Shown here piece after piece: positions 52,758-64,000 of a DNA stretch of 64,000 nt; position 1 is the first letter of the stretch, and every line of letters begins with the position of its first letter. This DNA is from Sepiola atlantica. Lineage: Eukaryota > Mollusca > Cephalopoda > Sepiida > Sepiolidae. The notes beneath the pieces were generated by a model, which was not told the DNA's origin, ran no database searches, and saw only the letters and a list, made by a program, of their open reading frames with translations. The stretch spans positions 43,200,484 through 43,264,483 of the forward strand of contig OY744544.1 in assembly GCA_963556195.1 (NCBI GenBank), written 5' to 3'. A program made the translations under genes and the position numbers.

Positions 52758-54035
52758 CCACGGCCATCATAAAGGAGGCCTGTTAACTGAGTCAAGTTTT
52801 TCTGGTGACGTCATTGATAGTGGTTCTTACTCCCACTATCAATGAGGACCGGAAGTGCTTGAAACGCTTAACACGCATGGGTCCATCTGTAGTCAGAGCA
52901 AGTAATCAGAGCAAGCAGACTCAGGTTTATGGGATTATTCATTCACTTGGAAATCATTATTAACTTGTTCCTTTTTTCAAACGTATTTGTTTTTTTTATA
53001 CATGTCAAACGCAAAGAAAATCAAAGGAAATTAAAAGATGGCTTCCAATGATTAAGGCATTGCATTAAAGTTCGAATTTTAAATCTTTAAAATAAATTAG
53101 AATTTTATTTCGGGATAAAAGTACAATTTTACACTAATTCATAAGTTTCGTCCAAAATATGTGCAAAAATCCAACAAAATAAGAGAGATATTCAAATAAT
53201 ATATTGTAAATAAACTGTCCATTTAGACCCCGCCCCCCCCCCCCAAAAAAAATATGACTGCTTTAATTTACTACAAATTTTTTACTATATTGTAAATAAA
53301 CTGTTCGTTTTACAAAAAAAAAACATTTTAATTTATTTCAAAAATGTTATATTAATTAATTGTTTTGAATTATTGATTTTGTGTTACTTTACTGAATTCG
53401 TAATCTTTCATATTTAATTTACTTTTCATGTCTGATTTAACTTTAAGTTTTAAAAAACCAAGAAACATTTATTTTTTTCGGAAATGAGAGCAACTCTTTA
53501 TCAAATTATTAAACTAAAACTAATGATAATGAAATGTTCATATAAAGAATAAAACTGCCTAAGAATAGGATTTGTCTTCTTGTTGTGTTTATAAACCAAT
53601 AGATATTTCCATGCAGTATAACTGATACTAGTCTTTTCATTCGTGTAGACCGGAAAGAATGAACTTATTTAAAGAATGAAAATTAAATCAGACAAATTAT
53701 TTTTCGAAGAAATATTTTCATGTTTTAAAAGTTTAAAAATTTATAACAACACCATTTTATTAAGTATTAATTTAATGTTTGCTGTCTAGCCTACACAAAT
53801 TACACGAAATAATACATTTACACTAAGATTTCTAATAAAGTAAGAGATTAATTATATTCCGTGATCGTTAATTAATAAATACTGAAAATTTCATTAAAAT
53901 TGGTTGATTTCTTGAACTTTTAAGTGAAGGGAGGGGTCAAAATGCCCATAGTCTGACTGTTCGACAGATCTCGTTTGTTACTTTATAGCATGATGTCATT
54001 TTCCAGCGCTCTGGCTTCCTTTACGATGGCCGTGG
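52758..54035 (-). mobile_element. TIR DNA transposon, non-autonomous, copy 2
   Basis: Ends CCACGGCCATCATAAAG and its complement with one mismatch (CTTTACGATGGCCGTGG, 54019-54035). The whole element aligns with the reverse complement of 489-2782. The shared outer segments include GACAGATCTCGTTTGTTACT and GAACTTATTTAAAGAATGAA. It lacks the ~955-bp middle segment of copy 1. No exact target duplication remains (ACAAA left, ACGAG right). Confidence 0.85.
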
Positions 54036-54149
54036 ACGAGCACTCAGAGAAATATGAAAAGCTTTTATCTAGGCAATAATGTGAAGCTCTCTCCACTTAG
54101 GAGATAGTATATTCTCTGAAGCTTACTATATTCATAAAAGATATATAGG

Positions 54150-54430
54150 GTTCATTTTTTTTATTATTTCATATAGCTGTCACAACGGCTGCATTGAATC
54201 AAATCAAATTTATGTGGAAAAAAAATAGCATAGTGCTACAAGCCATGTAAATAGATGGGGGGAAGCTATTTACATCCACATACAGTCTAAATGTTTGCCC
54301 AAGGTCGCTTTAAACACAGATATGGTAGTCATCGTCACAACCTCCTCTGGCAGATTGTTCAACGGAGCAGAAACACAGATAGAGAATGCTACCTTTCTTC
54401 TATTGAGAGGTGGTACATCATTTAATTAGG
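54150..54430 (-). pseudogene. LINE ORF2 C-terminal fragment
   Basis: The minus strand at about 54415-54270 reads VPPLNRRKVAFSICVSAPLN, NLPEEVVTMTTISVFKATLG, KHLDCMWM and a stop. The motif LP.EVV....SVF...L..HLD is the usual end of CR1-like ORF2 proteins. The 3' UTR runs to about 54150. Short truncated copy. Confidence 0.75.
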
Positions 54431-54439
54431 GTGTTGGAT

Positions 54440-55680
54440 AAAAGCCAATCGTGTTCGAATTGTGCAATCGGTGGAATAGTTTATGATACTGATAATAGTG
54501 AAAGAAGACCGGCATGTTTTTCAAGGCTCTAAATTTAACTTTTTTTTTAATTAACAAAATCTAAAGAATTCAGTGAAAAAAGGTGATAGATGATATTTTT
54601 CATTTTAGTTTTAGGCCTTTTTCAGTTTATTTATTTTTTTTTTTTTTTTCAAGTCAGAGAATGTTTACCAACTGACTCCTAAAAGAACCGAATTTGCTCA
54701 GACTTAGATTTCACAGCTTTGTTGGCAACAGCCGGCAATCTGCTAGTATTACGCTAAAATGGCACTCTGGAAATACCAATTTGGAAAACGACCTATTTTA
54801 ACCTAGTTGGAAGCAAACAAAGAAGAAAAAAATGTTAATTAATGTTGATTATTTGGTTTAATAGTAATTCAACTTGATACATCCTATGTAATACACCCTA
54901 CCCCTTCACAAATGAGAATGGTTGGGTAATTACGAAGTCCTATCCTTTCCAACTAATTAAACGACATAATGCATCATCTATGTCTATTAGTTTTGTGCAG
55001 CAAAACTAAAACGAGGCAGGTCAGTTAGTGCCTTACACAAGGGACATTAGAAGGTGTGTGTGGGGGGGGGGATCTAACACGGTGACTGAAATGATTTCCA
55101 CTGTATTTTTATGACAGTTGCAAAGGGAGATAACCTATTAATGAAGAAAAGACATGGCCATAACAGGAATAAAGTATTCAGTCAGAAAGTTGAACTTTGT
55201 CAATCACACTTAAGTAATCTTCTACCTATATTTAACTCCGAAAATATCCAAGTATCCAGCATACTTCGTCTGACAGTGTTTTAGAATGCAATTTAAAAGA
55301 AATCAGAAGGGAGATGAACAATAAACAAAGATATACTGGCTGACTTTGCCAGCTCGATATCGCTTCGCAAAGTTCACTACTTGAAATACTTGAAACCAAA
55401 ATTTTAAATAAACATTTCATTAATAAGTTTCTTACAAACGAAAGACTTAAACTTTCGCATTTATTCATAAAAATAGATAAACATTACACAAAGAAAGGAA
55501 GCGAAAACGAGCAAGACATCCCGCTAGTCAGCCAGCCACCTTTTTCCCTTCCTTTTTCTCTTCTCGCTTATGTTTGTAATAATTCTAACGAGTGATGTTA
55601 GTTTAAGAAACGTTTTTAGTAAGTTATTCATTTTTTTTATTAAATCACTTTAATTAATTACTGTTAATATCGACGAAACG
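54440..55680. other. Unassigned stretch
   Basis: Several T- and A-runs (54630-54650) and a 78-codon minus frame (55232-55468) with no recognised motif. Nothing supported. Confidence 0.3.
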
Positions 55681-55685
55681 ATTAC

Positions 55686-55812
55686 ATATATATATAGTAA
55701 AATAGGACAATAAAGTTACAAATTAATAACACTAAGTGTTAATTTATTATGTTAAAAATATTGCAATGCTAATCAGGCATTCGAGGAATTGTCCTTACTA
55801 TATATATAGAGT
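55686..55812. repeat. Small TIR element candidate, ~127 bp
   Basis: TATATATAGTAAAATAGGAC then AAT at the left is inverted as ATTGTCCTTACTATATATATA at the right, with a 4-bp gap in the alignment. The interior holds AACACTAAGTGTTAAT, itself a palindrome. Non-coding. Confidence 0.55.
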
Positions 55813-56129
55813 ATTTCAAAATATGTCATTATTGATTTAAATAACAGTAAACAGAAGGAGTGTCTATTGGGATTGAGTGTGATTAGTCGCTAAGACACAT
55901 CCCCCATTGTAAATAACATAACGATCTTTGTTGTAAATATATACTTTCCCATTGTTTTTTATACATTATCTCCTTTTAAAATCCCACGATACAGCTCTCG
56001 TTAAGTGTGGGTGAAACCGGTCGACTGGCACATTTTTTTTCTCTCTCCAATCTTTTAATCATGAAAAATAAAACATGTCTTCCCTTCGTAATTGCTCTAA
56101 TAAAATTCTGTACCCCAAAGAAAATCATG

Positions 56130-56200
56130 ATATATATATATATATATAAGAGAGAGAGAGAGAGAGAGAGAAAATATACATAAAGAGAGAGAAAGAAGGA
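56130..56200. repeat. (AT)n-(AG)n microsatellite
   Basis: About ten AT units followed by an AG/AAAG stretch. Confidence 0.9.
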
Positions 56201-56551
56201 AAGAGAGATTTGCCATGCCACGTTTATAACTTGGAACTCCTAGTAACATAACTGGTAGCATGTGACAGAGACATAATTTTGTCTCTCTTTGTGCATCTTT
56301 CTTTTCATCAACCAATCAGGTAACATCAAGACAGTGTCACCAGCAGTAGCTGTGGAACTAGTTATAAAGACACAGATTGTTAATACTTGTCAGACTTTGG
56401 CAATCAACGGCGACCACAGCAACACTTAGAGCAGCTTCCATTCCTGCCCGCAGCACCAGCAACGAGTCTACAATAACAGTATAGCTGACCGCCTCAGTGA
56501 TTGCAGACAGGTGACATACCAACACTGCTCGTGGAAATCATCATCTACTAC

Positions 56552-57015
56552 TAGGAGTGGGACGTAATGGGTGAAAATTTCAGATTCATGCGAGTAGTAT
56601 TTTTTTGTGTTCATTTATACATAAATAACACTAAACAATCAAACATTTTGAAAATTTTGCAAAATTCAGAAGGTGCAGGCCAATAGTTTTTGGCTATTTT
56701 ACATTCATGAAAACCCTTTCACAGCCTGAAAATGGTCCTAAATTAAAGTACTGTATCAGATTTAACCATCTATATCCATTTATAGCTTTTGAGGATGTTT
56801 TAGGACCTGCAATGTCGCATGAAACCACTTTTTCACCGAAAAATGATAAATTTTAAGTCCCGTGGAGCCCTAACGGTTATTTTTGGCCTGCACCTTCTGA
56901 ATTTTGCAAAATTTTCAAAATGTTTGATTGTTTAGTGTTATTTATGTATAAATGAACACAAAAAAAATACTACTCGCATGAATCTGAAATTTTCACCCAT
57001 TACGTCCCACCCCTA
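56552..57015 (-). mobile_element. 464-bp MITE with long TIRs and exact TSD, copy 2
   Basis: Same element as 13283-13745 in opposite orientation; the unique centre shows this. The 7-bp CTACTAC flanks both ends (56545-56551 and 57016-57022), different from the CTGTAAC of copy 1. The host sequence around it (56330-57120) contains GTTATAAAGACAC and AATAAAAACG and looks like a promoter/LTR-type unit, but no partner was found. Confidence 0.92.
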
Positions 57016-57869
57016 CTACTACAGCAGCTCTAACCCTGGCGAGTCACTGAGTCATGAAACACAAGTAAAGAGACATATTTATTCCCCCTCCCCCGAAATA
57101 AAAACGCTCTTTTATTATTTTTACACACAAGTTTTGTTGTTATGTTCATCATGCCTTTTTCCCTTGCTAGCAAGAGTCATGGTACACAAGACCTTTTCTA
57201 TCTCATATGTGTCACAACTCCCACGAGAGGGAGGGAGGGGGATAAGAGAAAAGAAAAAGAAATTACTTGAAGGTTCCAAAATGCCGTATCTCTGACATAT
57301 TGACAAATTAGGACAAGTATTCTAAGCTGGTTTGTAAATGATTTAAAAATAAACAGGAAGATCGAGCTAAAAGCGACAGAAAAAAGGAATCTAACTTGTT
57401 TGGACTTGATTAAGATCAGAGAAATGATAAGAAAAAAGAAACAATTCTGAATCTGACCAAATTAATTTCTTCCAGGTAAATTAACAAAACAGGTTTTTGC
57501 AAGTTGTACAAAAATGGGTAAGCATGTTCGGTGAGAATACAAAACACTTAAAAGGTAGAATTATATTTGGTTTCTGTAGGGACACCATTGGTGATCTAAG
57601 TTCTAAAAGAGATTGTGGGAAATAGCATTCTCATTGCTAAACGCAGATTGAGTTGATGGATTTTCTTTCAGAAAAATTAACGGCTTTTTTCTTTCTTTTA
57701 AGTTAACATTTTCCCTCCCCCTCTCCCAGTTAAATTCTTTTGTTTTACAGATTTTCATGACTTGTATCCGAAACGAGACATTTGAAATTTAGCTCTGATG
57801 TCATTTCTTTGAATGACAGTTTCGATTGTGAAGTGTTTTCGTTTGTTTTTTTAAACTTTCGAGGTCACT

Positions 57870-58290
57870 GCTTATCAAGGCCAAGGGCCACTTGAGGATA
57901 AGGGTTAATAAGACGGGAATGAATGCCAGCCGAAAAATGAGGAGCCCTCTGGGAGTACTAACATAAATCAATGGTATGAATTGTGTTTGATTATTTTGGG
58001 GGCGGTCCATGACAGGAATTTATTGACATTGGATTTGAAGACGACCAGTTTTAATCATCAGGGAAGTAATCCCGTGGTAATATGTTCCACAGATGGAAAG
58101 CTCTTGCAAAGCATTAACAAAACATTCTGCCTGACGCTAGGCACATGGAGGGAGAAAGGAAAGTTTTTTTTCGGTGTGATAATAAAACGAGTTTTGGATT
58201 GAATGTCTTACAAAGAGGAACCAAAGACTGGAGCTCAGTTTAGCACCTTCCATGGAAATAACGATTGAGTAGAAAGAGACTAGCAACGTC
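57870..58290 (-). pseudogene. CR1/jockey-like LINE C-terminus and 3' end
   Basis: On the minus strand near 58110-57990 it reads FHLWNILPRDYFPDD and, shifted, VVFKSNVNKFL, then a 3' UTR with CTTATCCTCAAGTGGCCCTT then GGCCTTGATAAGCAGTGACC (57920-57865). It belongs to the same family as 14030, 20135 and 34100. Several stops. Confidence 0.75.
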
Positions 58291-58334
58291 GCTTCTGTCA
58301 AAAAGGGGTTGTAGGGAAGAGAAGAGATCTTCCC

Positions 58335-59026
58335 CCACTAGATTTTGAAGTTTTTTTTAAAAATAAATATTTTAATCATAATTCCCAAAACTACACCTTT
58401 TAGAAGAGTTTTGGTATTTTATTTTTGTGGTTTGGATACTTGGTGTTTATATTTTGTTGTGGTAGCACTTAGCGATTTAGTTATTTGTGATTATTATTGT
58501 GCAGTTGTATATTATATTCTTGGGGGGGGGACAGTTATATTCTTTGGAAGAGACCTACTTTGATGTAGGATAGGATTTTTCCAGTGTTGTTTTCATCGAA
58601 AATTTCTTTAAGATTTTTCTCTTTGTAGTGTTTTTCTCTTATTTTTGCGAGGTCTACACAGTTGGTTAGTATGTGCTTTACAGTGAGTGGTGTTTGGCAG
58701 GGAAAGCATTGTGGTTGTATTTCTCCTTTTAGGAGGTAGGCATGTGTTAAGTGTGTATGGCCTATTCTTAGTCTAGTGATGATGCTATTTTGTTTTCTGC
58801 TGTATGTTTTTTGTTTTTTTTGCTTTGTTATTTTTGGTGCGATTTGATAAAGTTTATTGTTGGGGAAATTATTCCAATAATTTTGCCATTTATTTTGAAT
58901 ATATACGTTGATACTTCTTTTGAGGTCTGTGTACGGGATTTTGAAGGTGGGGTCGATAGGTTGGTTGTGGGCTGATTTTGCTGCGATGTCAGCTAATTCA
59001 TTGCCTTGTATGCCAATATGGCAAAA
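58335..59026 (-). pseudogene. I-clade-like LINE, RNase H end and 3' segment
   Basis: The minus strand is open from 59026 to the stop at 58535-58537 (163 codons, no Met at the start). It begins HIGIQGNELADIAAKSAHNQ, the last RNase H motif with its catalytic D, and continues KWQNYWNNFPNN, then RLRIGHTHLTHAYLLKGEIQ and a finger-like CFPCQTPLTVKHILTNC (C-X2-C-X7-H-X4-C), ending ENNTGKILSYIKVGLFQRI. This is the standard end of LINE ORF2 proteins that carry RNase H (I, ingi and related clades). Non-coding sequence of the same element appears to run on to about 58335. The N-terminal side stops exactly at the junction with the plus-strand fragment at 59022. Confidence 0.85.
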
Positions 59027-59242
59027 CTAAAAGATGAAATTCACAATTTGAAAAATACAAAAATAACCCATCAACACAATAAAAACAAAACTCCTAGAAA
59101 TGAAAAATATAAAAATGTTATAAAAACTACTCTAACTACCCTAACATCTATATATCAATCCCAATGGAAAATCCTAAATAATCTTCAGCATGAAATGACC
59201 TAAAAGGTTGCATTGCTGTAAAACCAAACAAACAAACCAAAA
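59022..59242 (+). mobile_element. LINE 3' UTR and tail, opposite orientation
   Basis: GAAATGACCTAAAAGGTTGC then ATTGCTGTAAAACCAAACAA and (CAAA)n resembles the 3' ends of I-like LINEs. The frame at 59006-59203 is open but Lys/Asn/Thr-rich and probably untranslated. It abuts the inverted RNase H segment head to head. Confidence 0.55.
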
Positions 59243-59650
59243 CTACACGGCGTTGCCCAGGAGTCTTCACTTAGCTTATTTTCGCTTCTTTTATTTTTGA
59301 AACTATGCCGTTTTTGTTAATCACATTTTTAATAGGATATTTAAAGTTAAATTTAATCATTACAGTGTTGTTTGGTCATTAAATTATTAATTGTTAGAAA
59401 ACTGTAACTAATTTTGTTAAGATAATGTTGTTTTAATCTCTATAAAATTATTGGATGTAAATAGCTTCCTAAACTTTCAGTACATGAGCATTTACTGAAA
59501 ATTTTCTATTCGATAGTTTAAATATTTCTAAATTCCTTTCAAGTTTTGAAGGGTCACAAAGTAATTCATTCTTTTTTTCTTCTTCCAACTATTAACCAAA
59601 GGTTAAAATGGCTGACTTCTTTACAAAGAAACAGAAATGCCTTTTTTTTT
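59243..59650 (-). repeat. AT-rich dispersed repeat 'H', copy 3, with Helitron-like end
   Basis: The left edge ACACGGCGTTGCCCAGGAGT is a truncated minus-strand terminus. The body is the reverse complement of 24360-24790 (AATTTTGTTAAGATAATG, CTAAATTCCTTTCAAGTTTT). This links repeat H to the Helitron-like family. Confidence 0.65.
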
Positions 59651-59749
59651 TTACATTTTATTTTACGCCAATGCAAATGAAGATATCTCGTCGGATTTCA
59701 AAGTCAAATCCAAATAGCCCTTAAGCTGGCAAATAAACCCGTTTCTGAT

Positions 59750-60047
59750 GAGCTGGTTTTCGATTTTTATTGTTGTACAATCCTATTGGCCATATAATAA
59801 CGTACTTTGCTATAATTTATTTCAAAAGTTTAATCCGACAAGACAATCTATACTATACCACATTTTTAACTAATCACAACAAAAAACAATCGATAAAAAA
59901 AAATAATTCATAGTTCCAATTGCAGAATATAAATACAGTTGTCTCCCTTAGAACTAAAATTTTGTTTCTTTTCTGTTTAAGTTTTTAAAATGTGCAAACA
60001 CATAAAACTTAAAAACTGTCAATGCATCCCAAGTAAGTACAGATAGT
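59750..60047 (+). mobile_element. Helitron-like 3' end, degenerate
   Basis: TGTGCAAACACATAAAACTT then AATGCATCCCAAG...TAAGTACAG and ATAGT matches the end of 27100-27587, but the hairpin is mostly deleted. Confidence 0.5.
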
Positions 60048-60142
60048 AGGAAATTAAAAAAAAAAATAATTCAATGTGTAATTATCAAAGTCATGTTTAC
60101 ACGAGAAACACACACACAAAGTTAACTCATTTTATTAATATA

Positions 60143-60350
60143 CCAGCAGGAAGACCCGACGTTGCTCGGAATTGAATGAGAATCACTACGATGTACTTTT
60201 TCACTATGTTCATAACAACATATTACTTTCTTTGTTTGTACTTCCACCCTCTTCCTGTTCGTCCCCTAATATAGTCGGAAAAAAAAAAAACCCCTGAAAT
60301 ATTGAAAACTCTCTGGATTAGTGTTTTATACATATGGTTTTAATTTCATT

Positions 60351-60389
<39 letters not shown>

Positions 60390-60640
60390 GTTTTAAGGAG
60401 GTTCTATCCCCATGGATCACTTAGATGGGGGCATGTAGATATTTGGCACATAGAATGTAACTTAGAGATTCGGGACCACTTCCATTGTCTTCCCCAGAAA
60501 ATGTTATACATATGCTTTAAATTTCATAAAAATAGGATATTTTTTAAGTTTTAAGGGGGTTGTGTCCTCATAGCCTCCTTAGAGCACTTCCATCGTCTTC
60601 CTCGATAAATTCTACATAAGAATACACTTTTAGATTTTCT
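60143..60640 (-). mobile_element. Helitron-like element, copy of 8105-8560
   Basis: Left end ACCAGCAGGAAGACCCGACG (CTAG mutated to CCAG). The body matches the 8.1-kb copy and contains a (TA)n run (60356-60385) not present there. Confidence 0.6.
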
Positions 60641-60699
60641 GTAGATTCTTCTTTAACCTTTCTTTCTATAGGGAACACACAAACATCACACACACACAC

Positions 60700-61215
60700 A
60701 CAGAATTTGAATGCCTACTAGACACCATCCTCAAGTGTCTAAGGTCTCTTTGTACAAAGGTTTGTCAGGACAACCTGGTATGAGGATACTTTCCCCTACA
60801 AGTAGACCATGACCAAATATTCAAAATAACATAGCATTCGAAGCTCAAATAAGATCCCCTCGGTATAGTTACACACTAGCTCATATGAGGAATGGTGCAC
60901 CTTCTTCAAGCGATGTTACCTCTAGTAACAGTACTAACCTGGATACTCCACCAGACGAGATGAATTCTTGTCATGGAATCCGGTAAGACCAAGAGATAAC
61001 AAGAAATATATACTATGATATAGTAAACTGGTCAATTGAGGAGAAAAAAATTAATGTTCTTTACTTCTTTACTAACTCAACATTTGACAGGTAAAGGAGA
61101 ACTTTCATGAACACTCGCATACCTATGTATCTCATATAGAGATAAAGTGATCAAGGGGCCCCTAGGAAGGGGCCCCTTGATTTCTGAGAACTTACACTGA
61201 GGTAAAATGAAAGCA
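60700..61215 (+). mobile_element. R2/R4-type LINE 3' UTR, second copy
   Basis: Reverse complement of 20880-21400: CGACACCATCCT-type start, GTTTGTCAGGACAACCTG, ACCAAATATTCAAAATAACA, AGGAATGGTGCACC, GAGATGAATTCTTGTC. It ends after TTACACTGAGGTAAAATGAA then AGC, followed by (AT)n. The 3' hairpin at 61151-61180 is a perfect 13-bp stem, TCAAGGGGCCCCT, with a 4-nt loop. No ORF is attached, so it is strongly 5'-truncated. Confidence 0.88.
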
Positions 61216-61890
61216 AATATATATATATATATATAAAAAAGGAGATTGTAGTTTGCTTGAAGCATTGCTGGTAAATATCAGTGCAGATTAGTAGTCCGAG
61301 GCTGTAGCAATGCGATGTAGTTGCCAGAAGATGGAAAAAGTGAACAGAAATAAACGATGAGAGAAAGTGAAACTCAAAACGATTTATTAATAATTTCACG
61401 AAAAACTGATTAAATACCAGAATAGTAAATACTGTCTGGTAAATAAAAAGTTCGGCAACAAAAGGTAATCTTAAATTTTCGAAAGAAAAACTTTCATTTT
61501 CAAAAGACAACAATAGAAGACTGAGAGGGTCGAAAAACCGGGAAAAACCGGTGTCAAACCATTGAAATACCGCAGCAGACAATTGGAAGTAGGAACGCAG
61601 AAAATGTTAAAATTTAATTAAATAATTATTCAACTAAAGTTAAAATATTATAAACATTTGTTTATTTATATACTAATTATTATAATTTTATTATATTTTA
61701 TTTTATATGATTTATTAATTTTTTCTCTTTTTTCTTTATTCAACTCTAAATTTAAATTTACGTGTGGGCCGTTATTATTATCATATGTGCCATCAAAGGA
61801 CAAATGCTCTTCTACTTCCGATAAAACAACACACACCGAAGCCTTCCACCAAACCCTATTAACCAACGGTTTCCCCCTAACTACCATATC
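61216..61890. other. Unassigned stretch
   Basis: AT-rich frames at 61151-61582 (minus) and 61658-61927 (plus) overlap repeats and have no motif. Nothing supported. Confidence 0.35.
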
Positions 61891-61892
61891 AA

Positions 61893-61985
61893 TTTTTTTA
61901 AGTCGTCTAATGTATTCCAGCAGGTAAAACGGACGTTAAACTGCTGCTAGTAGTAGTAGTAGTGGTGGTGGTGGTGGTGGTGGTG
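61893..61985 (+). mobile_element. RTE-like LINE 3' end with (TAG)n(TGG)n tail
   Basis: AAGTCGTCTAATGTATTCCA, GCAGGTAAAACGGACGTTAA, ACTGC, then TAG triplets and TGG triplets. It aligns with 15915-15965 and 7950-8000. Only about 50 bp of element remain. Confidence 0.75.
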
Positions 61986-62256
61986 GACTCACAGAAGCTG
62001 GTATATCTTGTTAAATTAGGCCGAAAAGCTTTCTATTAGTTAATAGACATTTATTTATTTTTAATTTTGACTGTTATTTTGAATTTATATTCTTTCATTT
62101 TTTATATTTTTGATTTTTTACACATACATAATATTGTGTTATATTTTAATACTGTTAATGTATACAAGTAGATCCTGTGGAAGTTCCACGGTTAATTAAA
62201 TAAAATATGCATTAATTTTCTCATTTTTATTACTTTTAATTAAATGTGGTGACAGT

Positions 62257-62535
62257 TTGGAGAGACTACAAGATAAGCGGCCATGATTGGTATGTATTCA
62301 CTGCAAACAGACAATAGCTTAGCCATGTTTTCAATTTGTTATATAAGTTTAACATAAAATGATTCCCTGGACGTGATATTTTAAAAAAGTTTTCTACCTT
62401 TTAAAATGTTTGTTATTTAATTTGTTTGAAAAGAATATTAAGATTACTGTATCATTTTGCTGTAATGGTGCAGAGAGACTATGAGATAAGCCGTCACAAC
62501 TGGTATGTGCCTGCTACAAAAAGACAGTGGCTGCA
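62257..62535 (+). repeat. ~205-bp spaced direct repeat
   Basis: GAGAGACTA(C/T)(A/G)AGATAAGC followed by GTCA-AACTGGTATGT-type sequence appears at about 62257 and about 62463. This may be two diverged units of a tandem repeat. Confidence 0.6.
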
Positions 62536-62539
62536 GACG

Positions 62540-64000
62540 GTTTGACTTCAAAGACGAGGGTCAAAAACATGTGACTATGCAAAGCAGTCGTCATTTTTGA
62601 CAGTCTGAAAAGCTCGATAAAAGAAGCGATATTGTTGTGATCTGTAAAGAGTCGTTGGACGCCACACAGCTAGCGTCGTTTGTGTGTGGTTAGAGTGTTT
62701 CGCCAGCATTAGTCCAGTGCAATTTGAGGTTTATGTTTTGCTTCCGCTGTAGAAGCTGTGTTTGTCCCATGGTGCTAAAAGTCTGCTCTTCTGCTCGAAA
62801 TACTGCTATAACTACAACATTAAATTTTAAAAAATGATACTTTCCCACTCCCGTATACATCAATACGTGCGAGTTACACTATTTACTATCCTGTAATCAG
62901 AAATATCGCCCTCAGACTATAGCGTTCATGGAGTTGGGTCGGGTTGGTGTTTTGCAAAAACAGTGCATATTTCCATTACCCCCAATTTCATCCAAGGTCT
63001 GATAACAATATGGAGACATGCAATAGAGTCCCGAACAAATCATCACAGTCGACCTAACCAAGCAAAAGGTTAGTAAGTAACTGGTGATACACCAATTATT
63101 CGGTCCAATCCACAAACGTAGTCCAGAAGAGCTTCGAAGTAAACTGCAGCAGAAGCAGCTTCAGCAATGACAAGCAATAAAAATGGTGTGTAATTAACAA
63201 TGTTACACCAAGCTATTTCAGTTATGTATCTGCCCTAACTAAACTTCACAACGAAAGGCACATAAATCAATAATAATAAAAGATGCAATAAGCCAGTTGT
63301 TAACCATACAAATCCGAAAGTTCTGTGCAATGTGATAATGGCAGGTTTTAAATAATAATGCAAGACTTGCCAACCTTTTCATTCAGACCACTTCCACTTA
63401 AATTTTTAGCGTAGCATAGGCCTCATTTGATACAACAATAACGCCAACACCACCCCAACCATCAAACCGACCCAGTACTATAGAGGCTTGGCCTTCACAG
63501 ACTGTAAGACCAACCCCTATAATATTTTGTAACAAATGGGTCGTCAAAGGAAAACAAAGCCCTTTTATAAACAATGATATATTTATTTGAGTGCCCTACA
63601 CCGTTGGGTGTAGGTTGCTAGAAGTTTAAACATTGAAGAAAGGAATAAAAGTAATAAAGTTTGACTGCTGAAAATATTTTCTTGAGTCGTATATCTTCCA
63701 GTAGAAGATAGCCTCACTTTGCTGTCCAGTGAGAAGAGGCAGGAGAGAAGATGTCATTATTGCCAAGAAGTTCTCTGTCTGATTTGTAAATCCCAAAGGG
63801 TCTGGAAGTAGTCTTTCAAAGTCCCAGTTTAAATTGATATGCCCTGGAGTCTAATTGGTTCTCGTGTGACCAAACCACCTCCAGGGGTTGCTCTCTGCAA
63901 GAAGTAAGAAAAGTTAATATTTATGACTGCTACATCCACACTTATGCGTGTCAATTTGTCTCCCTTTTTTACCCGGATTGTACACTTCCTTCTCTCCATT
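62540..64000. other. Unassigned stretch to window end
   Basis: A 67-codon minus frame (62912-63115, Cys-rich: CLVRSTVMICSGLYCMSPYC) is not recognised. Composition is less AT-rich than elsewhere, and a hairpin-like CTACACCGTTGGGTGTAG lies at 63597. No repeat partner in the window. A host exon cannot be excluded. Confidence 0.3.

Noticed and set aside
56330..57120. Possible LTR or promoter with TATAAAG and AATAAA around the MITE
   Set aside because: Motifs are short and common; no second copy, no flanking retroelement genes.
61151..61582. 143-codon minus-strand frame
   Set aside because: It starts in unassigned AT-rich DNA and ends inside the R4-like 3' UTR hairpin; Phe/Leu/Ser-rich without motif.

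Overview
This window looks like gene-poor DNA from an animal nuclear genome. It is AT-rich, has long GA, AT, GT and ATGT microsatellites, has no operons or long host reading frames, and is packed with eukaryotic transposon remnants. The mix (RTE-like LINEs with microsatellite tails, CR1/jockey-like and I-like LINEs, an R2/R4-type LINE with a restriction-like endonuclease, a Penelope-like GIY-YIG fragment, a Merlin DNA transposon, mariner pieces, Helitron-like ends, 5S- and tRNA-derived short elements) fits a lophotrochozoan such as a mollusc. That placement is inference; the species cannot be read from the sequence.

Layout. 0-5 kb: a 34-bp minisatellite, then a 2.3-kb DNA transposon (489-2782) with 17-bp inverted ends and a 5-bp target duplication, then an RTE fragment and a GA microsatellite. 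5-8 kb: a decayed jockey-like LINE and RTE 3' ends. 8-13 kb: Helitron-like sequence, interspersed repeats, and a full-length but degenerate 5S rRNA-derived copy. 13-20 kb: a 463-bp MITE with exact target duplications, RTE and other LINE 3' ends, and an 837-bp composite repeat. 20.7-23 kb: an R4-like LINE with a 454-codon open frame carrying a CCHC finger and a restriction-like nuclease domain, inserted in a mariner remnant. 23-31 kb: LINE tails, Helitron-like ends, a second 5S-derived copy and a 37-bp minisatellite. 31.5-33.1 kb: a Merlin element with long inverted repeats. 33-39 kb: LINE tails, a larger 37-bp minisatellite with a 111-bp higher-order period, and a tRNA-derived SINE. 39.1-40.7 kb: a possible host 5' exon and a 33-bp minisatellite of about 33 units. 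41-47 kb: Helitron-like ends, the Penelope-like fragment beside a hairpin, microsatellites and a mariner fragment. 48-57 kb: a foldback element, the second copies of the composite repeat, the TIR transposon and the MITE. 57.8-62 kb: LINE C-termini, including an intact RNase H tail not starting with Met, and a second copy of the R4-like 3' UTR. 62-64 kb: nothing recognised.

No host gene is demonstrated. The only reading frame of real length that looks under recent coding constraint is the R4-like ORF (21475-22839, minus). Most other open frames are microsatellite artefacts, antisense shadows or pieces of dead LINEs. The window is best read as a record of nested insertions: several repeats occur twice, often in opposite orientation, so element boundaries and empty sites can be read by internal comparison.
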